Shown here: in pieces, positions 1 to 8,197 of the stretch | Layout: each line of letters begins with the position of its first letter | How positions within the stretch are numbered: the first letter of the stretch is position 1 | Assembly: GCA_031396505.1 (NCBI GenBank) | Contig: JANNKX010000418.1 | Span: 1-25,860 of the forward strand | From: JAAFHS01 sp031396505 | GTDB taxonomy: Bacteria; Pseudomonadota; Alphaproteobacteria; Rhodobacterales; Rhodobacteraceae | DNA: 25,860 nucleotides | Direction of reading: 5' to 3' | Program-made: the position numbers and the translations under genes | The notes under the pieces: model-generated | What the model was told of the DNA's origin: nothing | Seen by the model: only the letters and a program-made list of their open reading frames with translations | Databases searched by the model: none

Positions 1-649
1 GTTCGACAAAGATTTTCGCAACGCGCGGATCGGCGGTCAGCGCGGTGATCAGGGCGGCTGTGCGGGGGGTATCCAGCGGGCGGTCGGGCCACAGCGTTTG
101 CAGCCAAGCCATGTTCCAGCGCAGGGTCAGGGTGTTGGCAGGGCAGGTGTCGGGGGGCGTATTCTCGAAGGCGAAGTAACCCAAGGGCGCGCGGGTTCTG
201 CCGGGCAGATAGGTGCCATCGGGTGCGGTGTAGTAAAACGCGAAATCCAGCTTTTCACCATCATCATGCGACAGATGCGGGATCAGCGGCATGCCTGTCA
301 GGAAAGGAAAGTCGCCATCAAGGGCAAGGGTGACCGTGCCGGGATACGCCGCGGCGATCTGGGCGGCGGCGTCCTGTGCGACGCTGGCAAGTGAGGGGTC
401 AACATAATGGCGGTTCAGCACGCAATAGAGCGGCGATTGCAGCCGCAGGGGTTCGCCAAAGCAGGGCAGTGCGGTGCGCGGGCTGGTGGGATAGGCAAGG
501 GTCCAGAGTACGGCATAGGCCAACAGAAAGATGATCAGGCGGCGGTGAAAAAACAACGCGACACCCCATGCGATGCCGCCCGTCTGGGTCAGCAACGTCA
601 GGGCGACGATGATTGCGCCGTTTGCGAGGATTGACCGGCCTTGTCCCAA
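1..649 (-). CDS. Membrane-anchored LAS/M15-like protein, partial (3' end outside window)
   Basis: Open frame of 216 codons running off the left edge. There is no ATG start; the best start is a TTG at 649 preceded by GGAGGAGGG about six bases upstream. The protein begins with two hydrophobic segments (about residues 8-25 and 34-53), then an extracytoplasmic-looking domain. Residues 127-135 read SHDDGEKLD, fitting the SxHxxGxxxD zinc-site pattern of LAS metallopeptidases (M15 D-Ala-D-Ala peptidases and relatives), with His128 and Asp135 as candidate ligands. The second histidine cluster expected for that fold would lie beyond the edge, so enzyme activity is an inference. The gene starts 101 bp downstream of maeB on the same strand and could be cotranscribed. 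A conserved hypothetical of Rhodobacteraceae is the safest label. Confidence 0.6.
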   Translation of the reverse strand, partial: MGQGRSILANGAIIVALTLLTQTGGIAWGVALFFHRRLIIFLLAYAVLWTLAYPTSPRTALPCFGEPLRLQSPLYCVLNRHYVDPSLASVAQDAAAQIAAAYPGTVTLALDGDFPFLTGMPLIPHLSHDDGEKLDFAFYYTAPDGTYLPGRTRAPLGYFAFENTPPDTCPANTLTLRWNMAWLQTLWPDRPLDTPRTAALITALTADPRVAKIFVE

Positions 650-750
650 ACACCCTCCTCCTGCATGCCACCCCCCCGGCACCCGGACCACTGACTTTCA
701 GCGCGTGTTCCGGCATGCGTGCGGGACTGTTGTGCGATCTGTGCCCGCCG

Positions 751-3030
751 TTAGCTGTAATGTGCGACAGGCGTGCCTGCGATGGCCGCCACGTTCAGCA
801 ATCCCCGCGCGGTGATGGACGGGTTCACGATATGCGCGCGATTGCCCATGCCCATCAGGATCGGACCCACTTCAAGGCCCCCGGCCTTCATTTTCAGGAT
901 GTTGCGCACGCCGGATGCCGCATCGGTCGAGGCAAAGACCAGCACATTCGCCTCGCCCTGCATGCGCGATTGTGGGAACATCCGTTCGCGCAGGGCCGGA
1001 TCAAGTGCTGCATCGACGTTCATCTCGCCCTCATAGCAGAAGTCGGGCTCGCGCAGATCCAGCAGTTCCAGCGCCGCGCGCATCCGCAAGGCAGGGCCGT
1101 TGTCCATATTGCCGAACTGGCTTTGGGTGCACAGCGCGATTTGGGGTGCCAGACCAAAGCGGCGCACATGGCGCGCGGCCCCGATGACGGTCTGCATGAT
1201 CTGTTCGGGTGTCGGTTCCGCGTTGATATGGGTATCGGCGATGAACAGCGGGCCATCTTCCAATATCATCATGCTGAGGGCTGCCTGCGGGTGCAGACCG
1301 CCGCGCGCAAGGATTTGGCGCACATAGTTCAGATGCCACAGGTATTGGCCAAAGGTGCCGCAGATCATGCTGTCAGCCTCACCCCGGTGCACCATAACGG
1401 TCGCGATGGCCGTTGAATTGGTGCGCATCACGGCGCGGGCAATGTCGGGTGTGACGCCACGACGCGCCATCAATTCGTGGTAAGTGCCCCAGTAATCGCG
1501 ATAGCGGGGGTCGTTTTCGGGGTTCACCAGATGGAAATCGCGGCCCGGCCTTATCGGCAGGCCCGCCCGTTCGCAGCGCGCTTCGACCACATCGGGGCGA
1601 CCGATGAGGATCGGGACATCCGTCATTTCCTCAAGCATCGCATTGGCGGTGCGCAGCACGCGTTCATCCTCGCCCTCGGCAAAGACGATGCGGCGGCTCG
1701 CGGTACGGGCGGCCTCGAACACCGGGCGCATCAGCATGGCGGATTTGAACACCGAGCCATCGAGATTGCGCTTGTAAGCCCCAAGATCAGCAATCGGGCG
1801 CGCTGCGACCCCCGTTTCCATCGCGGCGCGGGCAACGGCGGATGCCACCACCCCCATCAGACGCGGATCGAACGGCTTCGGGATCAGATAGTCGGCTCCG
1901 AATGACAGGGTTTCCCCCCTGTATGCGGCGGCAGCCTCGGCACTGGTGGTGGCGCGGGCCAGGGCGGCGATGCCTTCGATGCAGGCGATTTCCATCGCGT
2001 CATTGATTATGGTGGCCCCGCAGTCCAACGCCCCGCGAAAGATGAAGGGGAAGCACAGCACGTTATTGACCTGATTGGGAAAATCAGAACGACCTGTGGC
2101 AATAATGGCATTGGGGTTGGCTTTGCGGGCATCTTCGGGTGCGATTTCAGGGTTGGGGTTGGCAAGCGCAAAGATGATCGGGCGCAGGGCCATTCTTGCG
2201 ACCATGTCGGGCGTCAACACGCCGGGGCCAGACAGGCCCAGAAACAGATCAGCCCCGGTGATCACATCGGCCAGCGTCGCGGGCGCAGTGCCTTGGGCAA
2301 AGTTTTCCTTCTGCGGGGTCATCTGGGCCGCACGCCCGGCATAGACCAGCCCTTCCAGATCACAGAGCCAGATGTTGTGGCGCTGCACGCCCAGTTTCAC
2401 CAGCATCTCAAGGCAGGCAATCCCTGCCGCGCCACCACCGGTGGACACGACCTTGATGTCGGCAAAACGCTTGCCCGCAACGATCATCGCATTGGTGGCG
2501 GCGGCCCCGACAACGATGGCTGTGCCGTGCTGGTCGTCATGAAAGACGGGAATGTTCATGCGTTCGCGGCACAATTGTTCAACGATGAAACAATCAGGGG
2601 CCTTGATATCTTCAAGATTGATCGCGCCGAAGGTGGGTTCCAGCGCGCAGACGATGGCGGCGAGTTTTTCGGGATCGGGTTCGTTCAGCTCGATATCGAA
2701 ACAGTCGATATTGGCGAATTTCTTGAACAGGACGGCCTTGCCCTCCATCACCGGCTTTGATGCCAGCGCGCCGATATTGCCAAGGCCAAGTACAGCCGTG
2801 CCGTTGGTGACAACGGCCACCAGATTGCCGCGTGCGGTATAGCGGCTGGCGGTGGCGGGAGCGGCCTTGATCGCAAGACAGGCTTCGGCCACGCCGGGCG
2901 AATAGGCGCGGGCAAGGTCACGCCCGTTGGCAAGGGGCTTGGTGGCGCGGATTTCCAGCTTTCCGGGCTTGGGAAATTCGTGATAATCAAGCGCGGCCTG
3001 GCGCGTATTATCCTGCCTGATTTCGTCCAT
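751..3030 (-). CDS. maeB: NADP-dependent malic enzyme fused to phosphotransacetylase-like domain (MaeB)
   Basis: 759-residue protein, the usual length of MaeB-type hybrid malic enzymes. It oxidatively decarboxylates malate to pyruvate with reduction of NADP in the cytosol, linking the TCA cycle to pyruvate and NADPH supply. The N-terminal half carries the malic enzyme core: Tyr43 in ARAYSPGVAE, Lys98 in EGKAVLFKKFA, Glu140-Asp141 in NLEDI and the metal-site segment FHDDQHGT (163-170). A dinucleotide-binding GGGAAG follows at 198-203. The C-terminal part (about 430-759) is the phosphotransacetylase-like domain, which in this class is generally regulatory (acetyl-CoA response) rather than catalytic. 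The start ATG follows a G-rich stretch. An AT-rich palindrome 20 bp upstream probably controls it. NADP rather than NAD preference is assumed from the family. Confidence 0.95.
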   Translation of the reverse strand: MDEIRQDNTRQAALDYHEFPKPGKLEIRATKPLANGRDLARAYSPGVAEACLAIKAAPATASRYTARGNLVAVVTNGTAVLGLGNIGALASKPVMEGKAVLFKKFANIDCFDIELNEPDPEKLAAIVCALEPTFGAINLEDIKAPDCFIVEQLCRERMNIPVFHDDQHGTAIVVGAAATNAMIVAGKRFADIKVVSTGGGAAGIACLEMLVKLGVQRHNIWLCDLEGLVYAGRAAQMTPQKENFAQGTAPATLADVITGADLFLGLSGPGVLTPDMVARMALRPIIFALANPNPEIAPEDARKANPNAIIATGRSDFPNQVNNVLCFPFIFRGALDCGATIINDAMEIACIEGIAALARATTSAEAAAAYRGETLSFGADYLIPKPFDPRLMGVVASAVARAAMETGVAARPIADLGAYKRNLDGSVFKSAMLMRPVFEAARTASRRIVFAEGEDERVLRTANAMLEEMTDVPILIGRPDVVEARCERAGLPIRPGRDFHLVNPENDPRYRDYWGTYHELMARRGVTPDIARAVMRTNSTAIATVMVHRGEADSMICGTFGQYLWHLNYVRQILARGGLHPQAALSMMILEDGPLFIADTHINAEPTPEQIMQTVIGAARHVRRFGLAPQIALCTQSQFGNMDNGPALRMRAALELLDLREPDFCYEGEMNVDAALDPALRERMFPQSRMQGEANVLVFASTDAASGVRNILKMKAGGLEVGPILMGMGNRAHIVNPSITARGLLNVAAIAGTPVAHYS

Positions 3031-3049
3031 CCCTGCCCCCCAATGAAAT

Positions 3050-3067
3050 TAGTTTAATACTAAACTA
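3050..3067. promoter_or_regulatory. AT-rich palindromic operator between maeB and the bicupin gene
   Basis: Perfect 7-bp inverted repeat TAGTTTA/TAAACTA separated by ATAC, in an AT-rich patch that stands out from the GC-rich surroundings. It lies 20 bp upstream of the maeB ATG (minus) and about 100 bp upstream of the bicupin ATG (plus), so it overlaps the likely maeB promoter. Size and symmetry suit a dimeric winged-helix repressor, such as a MarR- or GntR-type protein. No regulator gene is adjacent, so the protein is unknown. Confidence 0.5.
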
Positions 3068-3169
3068 TTTCCAAGAACGTTGTTTTTCGCATCCGCACAA
3101 GACCATACTCCGCGCTGTCTTGCAATTCGGTCGGCGGGGACGCAGTTTGGCGGCGATGCGGAGGGAAAA

Positions 3170-4252
3170 ATGTCCGAAACACGTGCCGAAATCCGTCTGC
3201 CGACGCGGGAGTTGCGCGACGATCTGCCGTTTTTCACCAAAGTGCTGAAGATGCGGCTGGACAGTATCTATCCGGCAGATGACCCGGAGGTGGCGGTATT
3301 CTCTGGCCATGGCCTGCGCATTCGTGTGCAAAAGGGGGCACCCGAAGCGCCGGGGATGATCCGCATTCTGACCGATGATCCCGTCGGCTTTGCGGATGGC
3401 GCGCGCCATTTGACGGCACCCAACGGCACGCAGGTGGAGATTGATGATCTGAACCCGCCCCTGATCCTGCCGCCGACGCAGCATGCGTTCGTCGTGCGCC
3501 GGCTTGCCGATCAGGCGCCTTGGGTGATCGGGCGGGCAGGCATGCATTACCGTGATCTGGTGCCCTCGCGGCTTGGCGGGGCGATCATCGCGAGCCATAT
3601 CCGCATCCCGGACGGCGGCCCGGTGCCGGATATGGTGCATTTCCACAAGGTGGGATTTCAGTTGATCTTCTGTATCAAGGGCTGGGTCGATGTGGTGTAT
3701 GAAGATCAAGGCCCGGCGATCCGCTTGACGGCGGGGGATTGTTTCATCCAGCCACCGGAAATTCGCCACCGTGTGCTGCATGCCAGCGACGGGATCGAGG
3801 TGATTGAAATCGGCGTGCCCGCCGAACACGTCACGGAAATTGACCATGTGATGACGCTGCCCACGTCCGATGTGCGGCCCGATCGCGAATGGCAGGGGCA
3901 AAAGTTTGTCCATAACGAAGGGGCAGAATCGCCTTGGAACGCGTTCCGCATTCCCGGCTTTACGGCGCGCGACACCACGATCAACACGAATACAAAGGGT
4001 GTTGCGTCTGTCATGGTTGCACGACCGGATGGCATGGCACCCTGGACCAGGCATGATGGCGATATTCTGTTCACCTTTGTGATGTCCGGCGCGATGACGC
4101 TGGAAGGGACGGGCAAAGACCCCTTCCGTCTTGCGCCGGGTGATGCGTTTGTCATCCCGCCGGGGATGGCGACGCGCTATGTCGATTGCACCGCTGATCT
4201 GGAATTGCTGGAAGTGTCACTTCCGGGTAATCCTGCAACCACCCTTCTGTAG
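3170..4252 (+). CDS. Two-cupin domain protein with extra N-terminal domain
   Basis: 360 residues starting at the ATG preceded by GGAGGG; an in-frame start 90 bp upstream lacks such a site and adds non-conserved sequence. Residues 1-55 or so resemble one half of a VOC (glyoxalase-like) module (RELRDDLPFFTKVLKMRLD). The first cupin spans about 135-220 with candidate metal ligands His157, His159 and His200 (VHFHK and EIRHR). The second cupin spans about 275-350 and has the GD/IPPG pattern but fewer obvious histidines (His295). Bicupins include gentisate-type dioxygenases and many uncharacterised enzymes; substrate cannot be read here. It is divergent from maeB and shares a palindromic operator region with it. 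The following 72 bp hold a palindromic repeat before cdd, so it is probably not in the nucleoside operon. Confidence 0.75.
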   Translation: MSETRAEIRLPTRELRDDLPFFTKVLKMRLDSIYPADDPEVAVFSGHGLRIRVQKGAPEAPGMIRILTDDPVGFADGARHLTAPNGTQVEIDDLNPPLILPPTQHAFVVRRLADQAPWVIGRAGMHYRDLVPSRLGGAIIASHIRIPDGGPVPDMVHFHKVGFQLIFCIKGWVDVVYEDQGPAIRLTAGDCFIQPPEIRHRVLHASDGIEVIEIGVPAEHVTEIDHVMTLPTSDVRPDREWQGQKFVHNEGAESPWNAFRIPGFTARDTTINTNTKGVASVMVARPDGMAPWTRHDGDILFTFVMSGAMTLEGTGKDPFRLAPGDAFVIPPGMATRYVDCTADLELLEVSLPGNPATTLL

Positions 4253-4261
4253 CTTCCTCTT

Positions 4262-4310
4262 TGCGAAAATATCCCGGGGGTCCGGGGGCTGGCCCCCGGT
4301 TCTTCGCCAA
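4262..4310 (+). repeat. GC-rich intergenic palindromic repeat / possible terminator before cdd
   Basis: Core hairpin CCGGGGGC (4282-4289), TG, GCCCCCGG (4292-4299). The outer flanks (TGCGAAAA on the left, TTCTTCGCC on the right) are partly complementary and extend the stem. There is no long T tract, although TTCTT follows. Gene-flanking elements of this look recur in many Rhodobacterales genomes. It could end transcription of the bicupin gene or act as a transcript-stabilising hairpin ahead of cdd. Copy number cannot be judged from one copy. Confidence 0.5.
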
Positions 4311-4324
4311 AACAAGGACTGCCG

Positions 4325-4717
4325 ATGACCCTGCTGCAATCCGCGACCGATGTGCGCCACAATGCCTATGCCCCCTACAGCCGGTTCAAGGTGGGGGCTG
4401 CGATCCGCGCGGCATCGGGCACCATCTACACCGGTGTCAATGTCGAAAACGTGGCCTATCCCGAAGGCACCTGTGCCGAGGCGGGGGCGATTGCGGCGAT
4501 GGTGGCGGCGGGCGAGACAGTGATTGCCGAGGTCTGCGTGATTGCCGACAGCCCGGAACCGGTGCCGCCCTGCGGCGGGTGCCGCCAGAAGATCGCGGAA
4601 TTTGCGGCGCCGGATGTGGTGGTCACGCTGTGCACGACTGATGGCAAATGGCGCGGCATGACGGTGGCGGATTTGCTGCCGGGTGTGTTCACGGCGGCGC
4701 ATATGGCGCGGACCTGA
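4325..4717 (+). CDS. cdd: Cytidine deaminase
   Basis: 130 residues, the size of the homotetrameric cytidine deaminases. It converts cytidine and deoxycytidine to uridine and deoxyuridine in the cytosol. Zinc ligands are visible: Cys50 in TCAEAG with the catalytic Glu52, and Cys83 and Cys86 in PPCGGCRQ. The N-terminal YAPYSRFKVGAA segment is typical of the family and helps form the nucleoside pocket. AAGGA lies a few bases upstream of the ATG. The stop codon shares one base with the deoA start (TGATG), so translation is probably coupled. It is the first gene of the five-gene salvage operon. Confidence 0.95.
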   Translation: MTLLQSATDVRHNAYAPYSRFKVGAAIRAASGTIYTGVNVENVAYPEGTCAEAGAIAAMVAAGETVIAEVCVIADSPEPVPPCGGCRQKIAEFAAPDVVVTLCTTDGKWRGMTVADLLPGVFTAAHMART

Positions 4718-6024
4718 TGGATGCCCGCGCGATTCTTGAAGGTTTTCGGATGGGGCGATTGCCTGCCCCCGAGGCGTTGGCATGGTTCGTCAGGGGTTTG
4801 GCCACGGGCGAGGTGACCGATGCCCAGGCGGGGGCCTTTGCGATGGCGGTATGCTGGCGCGGGTTGGGCGATGGCGGGCGCATCGCGTTGACGCGGGCAA
4901 TGCGGGATTCGGGCAAGGTGCTGGAATGGGATCTGCCGGGTCCGGTGATTGACAAGCATTCGACGGGGGGCATCGGCGATTGCATATCGCTGCTGCTGGC
5001 CCCGGCGCTGGCGGCCTGCGGTGCCTATGTCCCGATGATTTCGGGGCGCGGTTTGGGGCATACCGGGGGGACGCTGGACAAGCTCGAATCCATTCCGGGC
5101 CTGCGGACGGGCCTGACGACAGATCAGTTGCGAACCCAGCTTGGTGGGTGCCGCTGCGCCATCGTGTCGGCGAGCGCCGAAATTGCACCCGCAGACCGCC
5201 GTCTTTATGCCTTGCGCGATGTGACGGGGACGGTGGCATCGGTTGATCTGATCACGGCATCCATCCTGTCAAAAAAGCTGGCGGCGGGGCTGGAGGCGCT
5301 GGTGCTGGATGTGAAATGCGGATCGGGGGCGTTCATGAAAACCCCGGCCGAGGCCGAGGCGTTGGCGCGTGCGCTGGTGACGACGGCGCAAGGGGCGGGC
5401 TGCATGACAGCAGCGCTGGTAACGGATATGAGCCAGCCTTTGGCGACAGCTGCGGGCAATGCGCTGGAAATGATCGAGGTGATGGAAACGCTGACGGGCA
5501 CATCGGTGAATGCGGCGCTGTGGGATCTGACGGCGGCACTGGGGGGTGAGGCGCTGGCCCTCGGCGGGATCGCAGCGGATGTCGAAGACGGCGAGGGGCG
5601 GATCATCGCGGCACTTGAATCGGGGGCGGCGGCGGAATGGTTCGGTCGGATGGTGGCGGCCCAGGGGGGCCCTGCGGATTTCGTGGAACGCTGGCCGGAC
5701 CGGTTGCCATCGGCACCCGTGATGCGCGAAATTCCGGCGCTGGCGGATGGGTTCATCACGCAGATCGACGGGCAGGCCTTGGGGCATGCGGTGGTGCATC
5801 TGGGCGGCGGGCGTCTGCGCGAAACGGATCGGATCAACCCATCGGTTGGCCTGTCGGACCTTGCGGGACTGGGCGAGGAAATCGGCGCGGGTGTGCCCTT
5901 GGGCATGGTGCATGCAGCGACGGAAGATCAGGCGGAGGCGGCCATTCGCGCGGTGCAGGCGGCGTATCAGATCGGGCCGGTTGCACTGGACGAGCCGCCC
6001 TTGGTTCTGAAGCGGATATCGTGA
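4717..6024 (+). CDS. deoA: Thymidine phosphorylase
   Basis: 435 residues, the usual length for the family. It catalyses reversible phosphorolysis of thymidine (and deoxyuridine, the product of the upstream deaminase) to base plus deoxyribose 1-phosphate. Diagnostic motifs are DKHSTGG (79-85, phosphate-binding loop) and the signature SGRGLGHTGGTLDKLE (109-124). The ATG at 4717 overlaps the cdd stop codon; an in-frame upstream start would run far into cdd and is rejected. The stop codon again overlaps the next start (TGATG at 6022-6026). The deoxyribose 1-phosphate product is the substrate of the next gene product, DeoB. A pyrimidine-nucleoside phosphorylase with wider specificity is possible. 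Confidence 0.95.
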   Translation: MDARAILEGFRMGRLPAPEALAWFVRGLATGEVTDAQAGAFAMAVCWRGLGDGGRIALTRAMRDSGKVLEWDLPGPVIDKHSTGGIGDCISLLLAPALAACGAYVPMISGRGLGHTGGTLDKLESIPGLRTGLTTDQLRTQLGGCRCAIVSASAEIAPADRRLYALRDVTGTVASVDLITASILSKKLAAGLEALVLDVKCGSGAFMKTPAEAEALARALVTTAQGAGCMTAALVTDMSQPLATAAGNALEMIEVMETLTGTSVNAALWDLTAALGGEALALGGIAADVEDGEGRIIAALESGAAAEWFGRMVAAQGGPADFVERWPDRLPSAPVMREIPALADGFITQIDGQALGHAVVHLGGGRLRETDRINPSVGLSDLAGLGEEIGAGVPLGMVHAATEDQAEAAIRAVQAAYQIGPVALDEPPLVLKRIS

Positions 6025-7214
6025 TGGCACGCGCATTCATGATCGTGATGGATTCGGTCGGCATTGGCGGCGCGCCGGATGCCGCCGATTTCGGCGATGC
6101 AGGTGCCAACACGCTGGGTCATATCGCGCAGGCCTGTGCGGCGGGCCATGCGGATGAGGGGCGGGCAGGGCCGCTGATGATGCCCCATCTGGGGGCCTTG
6201 GGTTTGGGTGCGGCGCTGCGGATGGCGTCGGGGCTCGACATATTGGCCGATGATGGTGCGGGCCGCTGGGGGGCTGCGACAGAAGTATCGCGCGGCAAGG
6301 ATACCCCTACGGGGCATTGGGAGTTGGCGGGGGTGCCAGTGCCGTGGGACTGGACCTATTTCCCGGATACGGTGCCGGCCTTCCCGCCTGATCTGATGGC
6401 GCGCGTCTGTGCGTTGACGGGGACGGATGGCATCCTTGGCAACTGCCACGCGTCGGGGGTGCCGATTATTGACGCGCATGGCGCGGAGCATATGCGAACG
6501 GGGTGGCCAATCTGTTATACCTCGGCGGATTCGGTGTTCCAGATTGCGGCACATGAAGACAGCTTCGGGTTGGCGCGGTTGTTGAAACTGTGTGCGGATA
6601 TTGCCCCGACCCTGCACGCAATGAAGGTGGGACGGGTGATTGCGCGGCCCTTTACGGGCACGCCGGGGCATTTTACGCGGACGGGTAATCGGCATGACTA
6701 CGCGATGGCGACACCTGCGCCAACCTTGCTGGATTGGGTAACGGATGCGGGGCAGGCGACACATGCGGTGGGCAAGATCGGCGATATCTTTTCGATGCAG
6801 GGGGTTGGCAGGCTGCATAAGGGCGCGGGGGATATCGGGCTTTTCGAACAGATTCTGGCGTTGCAGGACGCGGCGGACCCCGGTTCCTTGACCTTTGCGA
6901 ACTTCGTCGAATTCGACAGCCTGTATGGGCACCGCCGTGATGTCGCGGGTTATGCCCGGGCGCTGGAATGGTTCGACACGCAGGCCGGTGTATTCCTGTC
7001 GCGGATGCATCCCGGTGATCTGGCGATTTTCACGGCGGATCATGGCAATGATCCCACGTGGCGCGGCACGGATCACACGCGCGAACGGGTGCCGGTGATC
7101 TGTGCTGGTGTTGGCGCGGGCCAGATTGGCCATTGTGCCTTTGCGGATGTGGCGGCATCGGTGGCGTCCCATCTGGGCGTGGAGAACCGTGGCCCCGGAC
7201 GGAGTTTCCTGTGA
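6024..7214 (+). CDS. deoB: Phosphopentomutase
   Basis: 396 residues. It interconverts (deoxy)ribose 1-phosphate and 5-phosphate, feeding sugar from nucleosides into central metabolism. It belongs to the alkaline phosphatase superfamily. The metal-binding start MDSVGIGG has Asp10, and the GKDTPTGHWE segment contains Thr94, equivalent by motif to the phosphorylated active-site threonine of the family. The C-terminal metal-binding segments TADHGNDP and GTDHTRE are present. The start overlaps the deoA stop and the stop overlaps the GTG start of add (GTGA), so the chain of translational coupling continues. Confidence 0.95.
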   Translation: MARAFMIVMDSVGIGGAPDAADFGDAGANTLGHIAQACAAGHADEGRAGPLMMPHLGALGLGAALRMASGLDILADDGAGRWGAATEVSRGKDTPTGHWELAGVPVPWDWTYFPDTVPAFPPDLMARVCALTGTDGILGNCHASGVPIIDAHGAEHMRTGWPICYTSADSVFQIAAHEDSFGLARLLKLCADIAPTLHAMKVGRVIARPFTGTPGHFTRTGNRHDYAMATPAPTLLDWVTDAGQATHAVGKIGDIFSMQGVGRLHKGAGDIGLFEQILALQDAADPGSLTFANFVEFDSLYGHRRDVAGYARALEWFDTQAGVFLSRMHPGDLAIFTADHGNDPTWRGTDHTRERVPVICAGVGAGQIGHCAFADVAASVASHLGVENRGPGRSFL

Positions 7215-8197
7215 AAGATCTGCCCAAGATCGAACTGCACCTGCATCTGGAAGGGGCAGCACCCCCGGCGTTCATCCGCGATCTTGCACGCCGCAAGCAT
7301 GTGGATATTGGGGGCATTTTCAATGCCGATGGCAGTTACCGTTTCAGAGATTTCTGGGATTTCCTGAAGGTCTATGAGGCGGCGACGTCGGTGCTGACCA
7401 CGCCCGAGGATTATCACCGCCTGACGCTGGCGGTGCTGGACGATTCGGCGGCAAGTGGCGTCGTGTATTCCGAAACCTTCCTGTCGCCTGATTTCTGTGG
7501 CGGGCGCGATGTGGGGGCGTGGCGCGAATATCTGCACGCCATCCGCGAGGCGGCGGATCAGGGGCAGCGGGATATGGGCATCACCCTGCGCGGGATCATC
7601 ACCTGCATCCGGCATTTCGGGCCGGACAAGGCCCGCGAAACGGCAAAATGTGCGGCGGAAACGGCCGGCGACTGGATTGTGGGGTTCGGGATCGCGGGGG
7701 ATGAAAAGATGGGTCAGCCGAAGGATTTCCGTTGGTCCTTCGATGCAGCGCGCGAGGCGGGTTTGCGGCTGACGGCGCATGCGGGCGAATGGGGTGGGCC
7801 TGAATCGGTTCGGGCGGCAATGGAAGATTTGGGGGTGGAACGGATCGGCCACGGGGTGCGGGCGATTGAAGATCTGGCGCTGGTCGATGAAATTGCGGAA
7901 AAGGGTGTGGTGCTGGAAGTTTGCCCCGGATCGAACATCGCCCTTGGGATTTACCCCGACTGGCGCAGCCATCCGATCGCGGAACTGGACCGGCGCGGCG
8001 TGCGTGTCACGATCAGCACGGATGATCCGCCGTTCTTTCATACCACGATGGCGCGCGAATATGACCGGCTGACCGAGGCGTTCGAATGGGACAGGGGGCA
8101 GTTCATGCGGATCGCGCGCGGGTCGCTTGACGCGGCCTTTTGTGACGCAGATACCAAGGTGCGGATTGCAAAACTGCTGGAGGCTGCGGATGCTTGA
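7211..8197 (+). CDS. add: Adenosine deaminase
   Basis: 328 residues from a GTG start at 7211 that overlaps the deoB stop by four bases, with GGAG about eight bases upstream. Upstream in-frame starts lie inside deoB and are rejected. The protein converts adenosine and deoxyadenosine to inosine and deoxyinosine. The amidohydrolase metal site is visible: HLHLEG near the N terminus (His10, His12), TAHAGEWGG with the catalytic Glu, RIGHGVR, and STDDPPFF near the C terminus. HAGE and the DDP motif fit adenosine rather than AMP deaminase; the related adenine deaminases are a less likely alternative. Its presence gives a mainly pyrimidine operon a purine branch. Confidence 0.92.
   Translation: MKDLPKIELHLHLEGAAPPAFIRDLARRKHVDIGGIFNADGSYRFRDFWDFLKVYEAATSVLTTPEDYHRLTLAVLDDSAASGVVYSETFLSPDFCGGRDVGAWREYLHAIREAADQGQRDMGITLRGIITCIRHFGPDKARETAKCAAETAGDWIVGFGIAGDEKMGQPKDFRWSFDAAREAGLRLTAHAGEWGGPESVRAAMEDLGVERIGHGVRAIEDLALVDEIAEKGVVLEVCPGSNIALGIYPDWRSHPIAELDRRGVRVTISTDDPPFFHTTMAREYDRLTEAFEWDRGQFMRIARGSLDAAFCDADTKVRIAKLLEAADA

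Noticed and set aside
399..716. 105-codon minus-strand frame at the left edge
   Set aside because: Another frame on the same strand (TTG start at 649) gives two membrane helices and a family-like motif, while this one is Arg/Pro-rich and without features.
613..1416. 267-codon plus-strand frame opposite maeB
   Set aside because: A shadow of the strongly conserved maeB reading frame; similar long shadows lie opposite deoA, deoB, add, rhaT, rhaP and the DAO gene.
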